From positions 558,001 to 622,000 of the forward strand of contig CAUWAG010000006.1 in the NCBI GenBank assembly GCA_963556695.1: 64,000 nucleotides of DNA, read 5' to 3'. A program made the position numbers and the translations under genes. Below, one piece after another: positions 11,057-20,192 of this stretch (its first letter is position 1; the number at the start of each line of letters is the position of its first letter). This DNA comes from Anthostomella pinea. Lineage: Eukaryota > Ascomycota > Sordariomycetes > Xylariales > Xylariaceae. The notes below the pieces were generated by a model. It was not told the origin of the DNA, did not search any database, and saw only the letters and a program-made list of their open reading frames with translations.

Positions 11057-12390
11057 GCAATTCGCTGCTGAAGTGCTTCATGGCGGTCACAATAGAGAGC
11101 AACTCTTTGTCGTAGATCTCGTGATTGACCTCTGCTGGTGATAACTTTCGGGAGAAGAAGCCTAGTGGGCATAGCCGTCCTTTCTCATCCTTCTGGGACA
11201 ATACTGTGCCGATGGCAGAGCCAGAGGCATCTGCCTCCAATACTGACTCGCAATCCTCACGGAACATTGCCAAAACAGGCCCAGTGATCAACCTGTCTTT
11301 CAGCTTGTTGAAGGCTTTGTAATGTTTATCACACCACTCCCACTTTACAAAGCGGCGGGTAAGGCTGACAAGAGGGTTCGCAATAGCCGCAAAGTTTTTG
11401 ATGAACTCACGATAGAAGTTTGCAAAGCCAAGAAATAATCGGACTTCTTTTGTACAAGTTGGTGCTTCCCAATTCCTGATAGCTTCCACTTTGGCAGGGT
11501 CAACTGTAATACCTTGACCCGCACGAATGATGAATCCTAGGTATTTGACCTCTGTTACTACAAATTCACACTTGTTGATATCCAAACGTAGTCCAGCCTG
11601 GCTGAGGTGAGATACCACGTCTCCCACTTTCTCCAAATGGTCTTCGTACGTGCCACTACTGTATACAATGACATCATCAATGTACGCCGAACAACACTCA
11701 TCCAGTAAGTCTTGAAGGACGTGGTTGATGAGCTGCTGGAATGAGGCGGGTCCTCCACACAAACCGAATGGAAGAACGAGCCACTCGTATAGGCCATATC
11801 TGGACTTGAACGCAGTCTTCCATTCGTCACCTTCCGCTATCCCGATTATGTGAAAGGCGGCACGGACATCGAGCTTGGTGTACCACGTTGCCCGGGCGAG
11901 GTTTCGTAATGTTTTGCGAATCAAGGGCAATGGGTAACGATCGTTCTTGGTGATGGCGTTGAGACCTTGATAGTCCACGCAGAAACGGAGGCCCCTGCCA
12001 GGTTTCTTTGCAAATAGGACTGGTAAACTTGCTGGCGAACTGCTGGCTCTGGTCTAATCTTTATCAAATAGATCTGTGAGTGTTTTTTGCAGGACCAGTA
12101 GCTCTTTACGAGACATGTCATATAATGGGCCTGTTGGCGCCATTTTCTCTCTGCCTGTTTCATCTGCTCAAGATTGATGTGGTGATCCCATCCCGGGCGT
12201 CTTGGTGGTAACTCTCCGTTTCTATCCTCGAACCAGGTATGTGCGAGTCCATACAGGCGTTCTGGAAGCATTTTCAGCAGCTCTGCCCTGATGATTTTAT
12301 TCTTGTTGTCGAGTTTCGTCAGGGCCTTGTTAATATCTTCCATAGTGACAGAAAAAAGGCTGATATTGTGTCCTTTCGCTCGATCCTTCT

Positions 12391-12891
12391 TTAGTGAGGC
12401 TGCAAAATGTGGGCTGATACAAGATGAGCTTTTTGGAGGTGTTTAGTGCGTTGAATGACTGCTAGAGATTCCATCCAACCCGTTTCCCGTACATTGATGC
12501 GTGACTGTCTAACTCCAAGGCGTAACAGGTGCTTGCTGGCTTTATACACCGCATTGTTGCGTTCCGACCAGCCCTTGCCGAGAATCAAGTCGTAGTGAAG
12601 GTCGGGGATGATATATCCAAAAATTCGCTCTTTTCGGCCGTTGATGTCTATCAGGGCGTAGGTGGTCTCCGATATTGAAGGCCTTTGAGTAAGATTGTCA
12701 TCTTTCGCAAGTTGTAACAAGCGTTTCGTACAAGGCAGACGCGGGAGACGATGTTTACAGACGAACTTGTCACTAAATACAGAATATGGTAAACAGCCAG
12801 AGTCAAATAAAGCTTGGGCGAACACACAATTATTGATAAGTACGTTTATGAGGAAGGGCGAACTGTCCATTCTTCCTTCTGCCTCTTTCAT
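12391..12891 (-). pseudogene. Gypsy aspartic protease region
   Basis: Retropepsin-like domain that would process the Gag-Pol precursor. The active-site triad is visible in ALFDSGCLPYS near 12800, preceded by a short hydrophobic strand as in this family. It is open for about 166 codons but lies in a frame different from both gag and RT, so the original polyprotein is frameshifted on at least one side. Confidence 0.7.
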
Positions 12892-12971
12892 TTCCTCTAT
12901 TGTTGGCGGTTTGTTCAGATCTGTACTGAAAACATCTCTCTTTGGCCCTTGGGCGCGATTTCGCTCAAGGG

Positions 12972-14244
12972 CTACTCTTTTCCCTGCTCTGTCTCCGTCT
13001 GGACGTTGATGATGCCGGGATAGGCTCTCTTAAAGCTCTTGTATCTATACTCGCCAAAGCGGTGGGATGGTGTTTGACCGCAACGAATACAGGGGCCTTG
13101 TTGGCGGCGTTGGTCTTCGATGGCTGATGTGATAGGCAGCGCGTTGGGACGGTTATCCACATATTGGCCTCCTAGTCGTTGGCTTCGTCCTTGACCGTTG
13201 CTCTGGAATTGTACATTGGTGACTGGGTATCCACCAAAAGCTGCAACCATGGCCGACATCACGGTCAAAAGGAGTTGCTGGTCGATGGGGCTGGTGGCTT
13301 TCACGGCACTGATGTCGCTTATCACTGTATCGCCATTACGATCCATCTTGGGTGGCTCGGTCGCGGGGTGGGGTTGTGTCTGTGGGCCTATGCCCGCCTC
13401 ATACCACTCCTTTCGCGATTCCCGGCTATTCTGGAAGCGAGGAAGAGATTCCAGCTGGTTGGCGAGGTCCTGAGCTGATCTGACAAAGTCGTCGTACTTT
13501 ACGTTATCAAGACCTCGTTGGACAGCTAGACCTTTCTGGAGATGTGTGGCCATAGCAGCTCTCATCATGGTGATCTTGGCGGCGGCAGTTGGAGCCAGTA
13601 TCTCAGCGTCCGCACAGTATGTCTCGAAGATATGGCAGAAATCTGAAAAGGGTTATACTAGGCCTTGTCGAAGGGTGTAAAGTCGACGGACGGCTTTCTT
13701 CGTAGCATCCTTGTCGGTGAAGCAGTCGTAAAAGTGGTCCAAAAATGAAGTAACATTCCACTTCTTGTCCACTCGCCGGTCTTTAATGAAGGTCTTAACG
13801 CGCTTGGCTCTGGAAGCAGGCAGCTTGCTGAAGATCCCAGTGATCACCCCTTGGTCAGAACCAATCTTATAGTCGGGGCTCCCAACCTGTTGTCGCAGTG
13901 TCAGGGAATAGATGTCATAGCCATTTTTATCACCAGACCATTCTGCCCATTTGGTGAGCAATCGCTCGGAAGACATCGTGATAGGTGGCAGCGATCTGTG
14001 ACACTAATGTCGTCTCGGTTGGTGGAGCTGTTGATAGCGAGGCTTGGCGTGAGGGGTAGGAAACGCGAAGATTGGCAACGTGCTTTTGGGCTCCTGTACA
14101 GCGCCACTCGAAGCTCGAAAAAGTCCCTCGTCGGGATCTTGTTGGTATAGAGTCCTTGATAGGATCTCGAAAGGCCTCGATGGGCTCTTGTGTAGGTCGT
14201 TCTGGACAGAATCGACAGGGAATAGAAGTGATGACCGCTTGCAA
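12972..14244 (-). pseudogene. Gypsy gag (broken)
   Basis: Capsid-like region of the chromovirus. It is readable as three pieces (about 13930-14244, 13653-13976 and 12972-13568) separated by a frame change and stops. The last piece ends with a degenerate zinc knuckle, CIRCGQTPSHRFGEYRYK, in which the final cysteine of the usual CX2CX4HX4C is lost. Little else is diagnostic. Assignment rests mainly on position between the 5' LTR and the protease and on the knuckle. Confidence 0.7.
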
Positions 14245-14317
14245 GACATTGCGTAGCTCAGCCTGAGAAGTACAGATAGTCTAGAAAAGACTCATCAAAA
14301 AGAACAGCTACAATATA

Positions 14318-14485
14318 TGTAACGAACACGGTCTAAGGGATGAACCCGAAGAGCTTGATATGTAGACCAATGTTTATTGTAGCTATTAAAGAAGGAAGAG
14401 GAAGGAATACAAGTAGCTGGGGGTCCAGACCTGGTTATATACACATAGGGTGGCACGGTACGTACCTAGGTACGTACCCGTGACA
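14318..14485 (-). repeat. 5' LTR of the gypsy element
   Basis: 168 bp, TG...CA, same length as the other LTR. Read on the minus strand it has a TATA-like GTGTATATAA about 60 bases before the predicted self-priming site at 14375-14387, so promoter and transcript start can be placed in this copy. Confidence 0.93.
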
Positions 14486-14574
14486 TGATCATGGACATGG
14501 GGCAGGCGAGCTCCGGCTCAACGGCCGCCCTCGATACTGCTCGGTGCCAATGAACGAAGATTGCCAAAGCATTT

Positions 14575-14883
14575 GTGTCGATGCAACAGCGAGATGGAGA
14601 GACTGGCATGCATTGGGCTGCTCGGGCAGGCCGCACCTACTACTGCGAGGTCATGCTGGAGCACGGCACCGAGATAACCGTAGAAAATAACGCGGGAAAG
14701 ACGGCGTTGGACTTCGCAGAAACCGCCTTGGCTTCGGCCAACGAGAAGCTTGCCACGGCGCGAGCTGTGCATGACACAGAAGAGAGCAGGTATTGCAAGA
14801 ATCGGGCCCTGATCGATCAGGCTGGACCAACGCCAGCAGTCCCCTGTTCTTCCCAGGCGAATCGTGAGGCTCGACGCTCCTGA
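14575..14883 (+). pseudogene. Ankyrin-repeat protein fragment
   Basis: About 100 codons open on the plus strand just right of the gypsy insertion. They contain one recognisable ankyrin repeat: DGETGMHWAARAG, then MLEHGTEITVENNAG, then KTALDFAE. No ATG start, no further repeats and no matching part on the far side of the transposon were found. It is best read as a remnant of a host ankyrin gene, possibly broken before or by the transposon insertion. Confidence 0.45.
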
Positions 14884-15638
14884 GTCCTATCGGAAAGGGA
14901 AAGCCAACGAAGCTGTTTGGTGCCGGTGAAATGGGACCGGAAACAGGCCAACGATAACCTAGTCTTCCCAGTCACTTCGCAAGACTCGATAGAGGGCTAC
15001 GATGTAAATACGTTAGCGCACAGAATACGACCCGAACATACCTGATGAATTCCTACCTAGCCAGCGCTGAGCTAACGCTGATGAGCGCCTTCGTCCTTGC
15101 CTGATACCGACGTTAATGGTTTAAGGTGTTAGAAGCAAATGATCTTTACGTTGATATGCAGAGTAGAGGTGTAAAAAAGCCAGCCATATAGGGGGTAAAA
15201 GACTTGTTACATGTATTTTATGTGAAACACGTGGCGATTGCTTGACCTCCTACGTAGACAGGGTCGGAGACGGAAACAGAGCTTCCGGAGTCCGACGTTC
15301 CCGAGATCCTCCCACCTCCATCTCTAGCTTCGAGCCGCGATTGTCAGCAACAACCTTTTCCATCGTTGTGGTGTATAAATATTAGAATAGAGTCCTCAAG
15401 GGTAATTTCTGCACTGGTCTCCATCTTACATTGTGATTCGCGCCACTTGGGGGCTGCCGACTCGGACCCCATCGAAATAACCGAGACGTGTTCAGTTGTC
15501 ATTAGAACGAGATTGACGCGACGACACGTGCAGAAACGGCCTCATACCCTCTCATATCCTCTCAAACGGGAGCACATTACATGTATCTTGGTGGCCCACC
15601 TTGTTGCCAAGGTACCCCGAATTTCGAAAGCCGACAAG
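14884..15638. other. Intergenic region upstream of the superoxide dismutase gene
   Basis: No coding sequence is supported. It probably holds the promoter and 5' UTR of the MnSOD gene, with a TATA-like GTGTATAAATA at about 15369-15380. Nothing else was recognised. Confidence 0.4.
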
Positions 15639-16055
15639 ATGCAACTCACCAACTTCACACTCCCGCTCGGCTTGGGCTTGATGCTCTCAAACGCAGGATC
15701 TAGAATTGCGTCCTTAAAACAGAGGTGAGTACCACCATCGTCTCGAAGTGTGTTCCAGGGGCACCGCTGAGCCTTGCGATGCAGCTTCCTCGGTTCTTCC
15801 AACATCAGCAGCACCGCTCCAGCAACAATGGCATACACCCTGCCACAGCTCCCATACAGCTACGATGCCCTCGAGCCGCACTTCGACGCAGAGACCATGG
15901 AGATCCACCACTCAAAGCACCACAACACCTACGTGACCAATCTCAACGCCGCGCTCCAAGGCGATGAGCTAAGTACTCTCGCCGTCGACGATGTGATCAC
16001 CAAGCTCGACCAAGTCCCAGCAGACAAGCGCACCGCCGTTCGCAACCACGGAGGG

Positions 16056-16086
<31 letters not shown>

Positions 16087-16460
16087 ACCTCAAGCTCGGC
16101 ACTGCTCTCTCCGGTTCCCTCAAAGACGCAATTGAGAATGAGTTCGGCAGCTTCGAGGCTTTCCAGAAGGAGTTCGAAGCCGCCGCCACCAAAGTCTTTG
16201 GGTCCGGGTGGGCGTGGTTGGTTTTGAAGGATGAGGGAAGTTTGAAGGTCGTCACGACTGCCAACCAGGACAGCCCGTTGATGGGCGAAGACGTAGTCGG
16301 CGCTGCGTCGACGGGCTTCCCGATCTTGGGGTTGGATGTTTGGGAGCATGCTTACTACCTGAAGTATCGCAATTCGCGGCCGAGCTACATTAAGGCGTTC
16401 TGGAGTGTGGTCAATTGGGATGAAGCCAGCGCCAGGTATGCGCAGATGGTGAAGGCGTGA
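15639..16460 (+). CDS. Manganese superoxide dismutase with spliced N-terminal extension
   Basis: Converts superoxide to hydrogen peroxide and oxygen. Exons 15639-15724 and 15785-16460, with a 60-bp intron (GTGAGT...GCAG, branch CTGAG). The catalytic part starts [20 protein letters not shown], has the metal-ligand regions [12 protein letters not shown] and [14 protein letters not shown], and the family signature DVWEHAYY. From the internal ATG at 15828 the protein is 210 aa, the usual cytosolic length. From the ATG at 15639 it is 255 aa, with a 45-residue extension rich in hydroxylated and hydrophobic residues, lacking acidic ones and containing Arg and Lys. That extension could be a mitochondrial presequence or signal peptide. 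The canonical intron in frame supports the long form, and both forms may be made. Confidence 0.93.
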
Positions 16461-16720
16461 ACGACTCTGAGAGCAAGTGGGTGGTGAGTCTGCGTGCAGT
16501 TTATCATGCTTGGAGCGGACGGTCGCAGCATGCAAGGCGACTTCTGATCATGTCTTGTGGTGTTTGTTGAATATGACCGAGAGGTATAGAGACGTCTTGC
16601 TCGCGACCAGAAGGCCGCGAGGGTTGAATTCAAGCATAAGATGATATGAACATGATAGTACCTGTATAGGAGTTCAATGCCCGTATCCACCATCACTAAG
16701 CGTCCTCATCTAGTATCAGC

Positions 16721-18291
16721 CTACGCAAATGCAACCTTGCACCCATTCCCATTCTGGCACGTCAATTTCATCTCACCTCTCCAATCCCTATCATCGCGAC
16801 TCTCCAGCTTCTCAAACCGCATCGCTGTCCTAGCGAGCAGGTATGATGCCTCGACCAGACTCTTCTGGCGCCCCAGACAAGCCCTATTGCCTCCACCGAA
16901 GCCCATGAAGTCCCACTGGCCCGGCTGGATGTTGTCCCGCCTCTCAGGCCTGAAAGCTTCGACATCCTCTCCGAAGACGTGGGGATCTCTGTGCAGCGCA
17001 TAGAAGCCCATTTGAGCTCACGTTCCTTTTGGGATGAATACGGGAGCATCGTGGTTTGGCCCGCTGCCAGTGGGAAGAGTGGTGTCGCAGAGTGCGACGC
17101 GTCCCATGAGAGGGAATATTGGGTACAGACGAAGTGCTAGAAGAACATCAGTAGCCGACAACTCACACACCTTGGATGTTAGGATACCAGGACACACCTT
17201 CGAAGAGAATGTTCTCCAGAATCGTGTTCCCCTGAAAAGCATCGAATTTGAGGATATTGTCCCCTTGCTGCAAGACTTCCGAACGGACTTGCTGCCAGTG
17301 AGCCGGACTTCGAGATAGTAAGAAGAAAACGTTGCCCAATAGGGCTGACGTTGTCTCCTGCGATGTCATCATAGCTTGAAGAACTTAACTCCGGATGAAG
17401 ACAGTGTCATCAGATAATGCGGCAAGATTGTCAATCAAGCTCTGCTTTGAGTTCGACTCGTTGTTCGAGGCAAGCCGCCGGTTCATGGCCATGTTGACGT
17501 AGTAGTTCAGGAAGCTATGTGCGATGCCGCAGACCCGACGATATTTCCCTTGTGGTAACAGATGCCACGCGCGTCCAAGTATTATGCGAAGCATGGTTAG
17601 GAAGAGAGAACCGTGAAAAGCGTTGATGAACTCCTGGGTTGTGCAAGGGGCGTGGAGGTCTTGAGCTCCCGGGGAAACGCCCAAGAGGAAGTGCAACGAA
17701 GTGTTGAGGAACTGGCGCCACGTGATTAGTTAGGGGCAACACGAAAAAGCAGCCTTTTTACGAACAATGATGTACAGAAGAGGCTGGCAAGTCAACAGTG
17801 GCGCCATCTTTCGGTAGATGGTCCAGAAAGGTATCGGTTTCTCGCGATAGAACGCTCAAGTTGGCCAAGTTACTCTTCGCGAACGAGGGTCTAAGCGCCC
17901 TACGGGACTGTCGCCAGATCTCCCCATCCATCGTGAGGAACCCGCGACCGCAGAAGTACTCCATTCCCGGAAGTCTGTTGGGCTGGATACCCCATTCGTG
18001 CTCGCGGGTGTGGATGAGCTTTATGTTCTCGGGGGCTATGGTGAAAATTGTTGGTGCGCCAAGCAAAGTATTGAGCTCGAAGGAAGTATCGTACTTCTGA
18101 TGATAGCGATGCAAAAATGAGATGTCTTTGTGGATCGTGAGCTGGAAATCCATTCCCATCAGAGGCTCCAGAGGTTGATGGTGTGCTGGAGGCTGACATC
18201 CTCGCTGGCTCCTGGTCTTTCGACGCCTGTGATGTCGTTGGATAATGAGACTGACAATGCAAAGAAGCACGAGGATAATCGCATTCCACAT
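16721..18291 (-). pseudogene. CYP52-like cytochrome P450, two nonsense codons
   Basis: Haem monooxygenase of the alkane/fatty-acid hydroxylase type. Exons 17776-18291, 17198-17711 and 16721-17136, with introns at 17712-17775 and 17137-17197. Visible parts: N-terminal membrane anchor MWNAIILVLLCIVSLII; C-helix region FLTMDGEIWRQSRRALRPSF; I-helix [11 protein letters not shown]-helix EALRLYP (ExxR, formed across intron 2); FRPERR; haem loop FMGFGGGNRACLG with the axial Cys. Two in-frame stops interrupt it: TAA at 17385-17387 just before the I-helix and TGA at 17018-17020 before the meander. Otherwise frame and splice sites are intact, so inactivation is recent or reflects base errors. Confidence 0.85.
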
Positions 18292-18714
18292 TTTGCTGAT
18301 ACTTGTGAAGCTTGGTGGATATGCCGAAGCTGTGCGTTGTGGTTGTCGTCGTCGTCTGCCGAAGTGTCAGGGCAGAGCATGATCTTCCCCGAAAAAGAGG
18401 CCAAAAGGCGGCACACGGAAACCCTTGTTGAGAGTCCCAACTAACAGAATCTGACATTGTATCCCATCCGGACGGCAATCTGAGTTGTTGGATGGGAAAA
18501 TCTGACATATGTACCGCAGTCACCAACGAGCCAGGATGACGTTGGGACCATGTGCCGAGCATTGGGGCGGGGAAGTCAGGCGGCTCCAACCAACTGCATG
18601 ATCAGATCTGCTCATCGTGGAACCGTGCGATTTAGAACAAGCCATCTGTATAGAATTCTACATCCAAGCTGCCCCTGAAGCCCCGTCCATGCGCCTGCCA
18701 CGGATATAGGCGGA
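18292..18714. other. Intergenic region between P450 and rhodopsin-domain genes
   Basis: Promoter side of the P450 (minus strand) and 3' side of the next minus-strand gene. No gene or RNA is seen. Confidence 0.35.
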
Positions 18715-20192
18715 TCAAGTTCGAGAGACTGACCATTTCTTCAATACCATAATACCGTCCTGTTCGACACTGTTGCTTTCCTTCCCATAATGCACAAGCC
18801 CAGCTTCCGACCCGCTGCTTGCGTCGCCCTCTGGCTTCGAACTCTGCAATATCGAGATCGGGGATTGGTAATGAGGGTCTGTCTTCCACCCCCTATCAAC
18901 CGAGACGTTGTATCGCACGCGCTTCTCCGGGCTATATATCTGGTCGAGCTCGAAGTGTTCGGGCCCACTGGTTTCCAACGGATTGAAGGCCCGTTTCTTG
19001 GGATTCCCGCGTCGTACCAAGCTTGAGGCAAACGTCCAGGTAACAGGCTTGCTACCATGACTGCTCCTCCTGCCCCCTTTTGGCACAACCTTGGCGTACA
19101 GCGAATATATCATCGGAAGACTGATACAGAGAATGGTGAGTAAAGGCTCGAGGTTCGCCAGAAACGTGGCGCTGACCGAATAGAACGAGAAGTCGTGGTG
19201 GTAGTCTATGGTCACTATGTAGACCAGACGCGTTATCGACACCGCTGTCACGCTGAAACCCGCAGCGAAGAGACACGATAAACGCAGCTTTGTGTCCCTG
19301 TCCATCTTGAGGGTCCAAATGACAGGCATTGGGAGTGCGAGCAGCAACAAGTCGCTGAATATGGAGAAGGTGCAGACAGCTATGTACAGAGGTTTCTGTG
19401 TCATTGCCGGTCAGCAAGCAACATACACCTTGCGCTAATACACAGGCTACGTATGAGCGCAGCTGTGCCCCTTCCCGGCTCGATTGTCTCGTAAACCAGG
19501 TTGGAAAGGACGACTTCTATGGGTGGAATGGGGGAAGAATTGGCTAGGGTAAGACGTACTCTGTCACCACATTGCTCTAGACCACCCCACTCGAACATCT
19601 TCCACAGAGGACGACAGAACAAGAACTCCCAGAGGAGAAGACCGATCATCCAAGCAGCAATGAATGCGCTAGCGGCCTTTGTGGCTCTTTCCATCGTCTT
19701 GTTGGCGAACAGCTTCAAGTAAAAGCTAAGTGCGCTCAGTTTTCCCGTATTCAGTGAGATGACGTGGAAGATTTCGAAACTGAATAGGATCTGGATCACC
19801 TCGTGTAAGCACGTGATCCTTGAGTGAGATCGCCGCATTGAATGAGTTCTTGCAGACCTTGGGTATCGAGAACTGATTCGGCTCCGGGACGGTGTCTGCA
19901 TGGTGCCCGAGACCTCCATACACCACTGAGGGCAGCTGGTTAGAAAGGCCATCTCAAGAGACAAGAGACAAGAGGAAGAGAACGCACGGAGTGAGAACAG
20001 AACCGTCTGCGTTAACGCGCCAACCGTGGCGATGAGAGCCAACCCATCATCCCAGCCTGGCCTCACTGCGATGAAGTACCGAGAGAACAGCCTCAGGGCC
20101 GTCGCGACTATGACGAGAAATCCGATGACGCAGCTAGCGATGAAGAGCCTGAGCGAGAGTGACGTGGGGGTGACCACGACATATTCGAGCAT
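18715..20192 (-). CDS. Rhodopsin-domain (PTH11-type) integral membrane protein
   Basis: Seven-helix fungal membrane protein of the rhodopsin-domain family. Its members are often annotated as PTH11-like receptors and their ligands are mostly unknown. My model is exons 19988-20192, 19858-19925, 19560-19799 and 18715-19395 (397 aa), and all phases agree. Family features: first helix LFIASCVIGFLVIVATALRL, then RPGWDDGLALIA; YGGLGHHAD after helix 2; GKLSALSFYLKLF; WEFLFCRPLWKMFEW; SDLLLLALPMPVIW; and a long hydrophilic C-tail of about 110 residues. The third intron (19396-19559, 164 bp) is long and could contain a further exon. No CFEM domain precedes it. Function is inferred from family only. Confidence 0.8.

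Larger units (their letters stand above)
10456..11061 (-). mobile_element. TRIM: miniature non-autonomous LTR retrotransposon inside gypsy RNase H
   Basis: 596-bp element (10461-11056) with two direct repeats of 172 bp (10461-10632 and 10885-11056) that begin TG and end CA and differ at three positions, plus a 252-bp internal part without coding capacity. The target duplication GCAAT is at 10456-10460 and 11057-11061. Minus orientation is favoured because a G-rich tract (GGGGGG, complement of 10633-10640) lies before the left repeat, like a polypurine tract. In that orientation the 11 bases after the 5' LTR (10874-10884) are complementary to a site within the LTR, which suggests self-priming like that of the host gypsy element. 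Confidence 0.9.
10267..12343 (-). pseudogene. Gypsy reverse transcriptase and RNase H, split by a TRIM insertion
   Basis: RT motifs on the minus strand: ELPPRRPGWDHHINL (pre-RT linker near 12190), LPVLFAKKPGRG near 12010, DYQGLNAITKNDRYPLP near 11960, LPFGLCGGPASFQ near 11760 and the catalytic YIDD near 11680. The connection and RNase H start reads down to SSEL at 11062. It resumes after the TRIM as RNLEHLFTVLSDHKNL (10400-10455), the usual TDHKNL-type motif. Joining the two sides with one GCAAT copy restores the frame, which proves the insertion point. A frame change upstream (12343 versus 11978) shows an older indel. Confidence 0.9.
7601..14490 (-). mobile_element. Ty3/gypsy chromovirus, Tf1/sushi-like, complete but inactive, with two nested insertions
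   Basis: LTR retrotransposon on the minus strand, bounded by the 5-bp duplication TGATC (7601-7605 and 14486-14490). LTRs of 168 bp lie at 7606-7773 and 14318-14485 and begin TG and end CA. Internal order is gag, protease, RT, RNase H, integrase, chromodomain, the chromovirus order. The polypurine tract lies at 7774-7789, next to the 3' LTR. The bases beside the 5' LTR (14303-14315) are complementary to a site inside the LTR, matching the self-priming mode of Tf1/sushi elements. The LTRs differ at about nine positions. Internal frames are broken by stops, frameshifts and the two insertions. Confidence 0.93.

Noticed and set aside
15929..16535. Long minus-strand frames opposite MnSOD
   Set aside because: Shadows of a strongly coding exon; no motifs.
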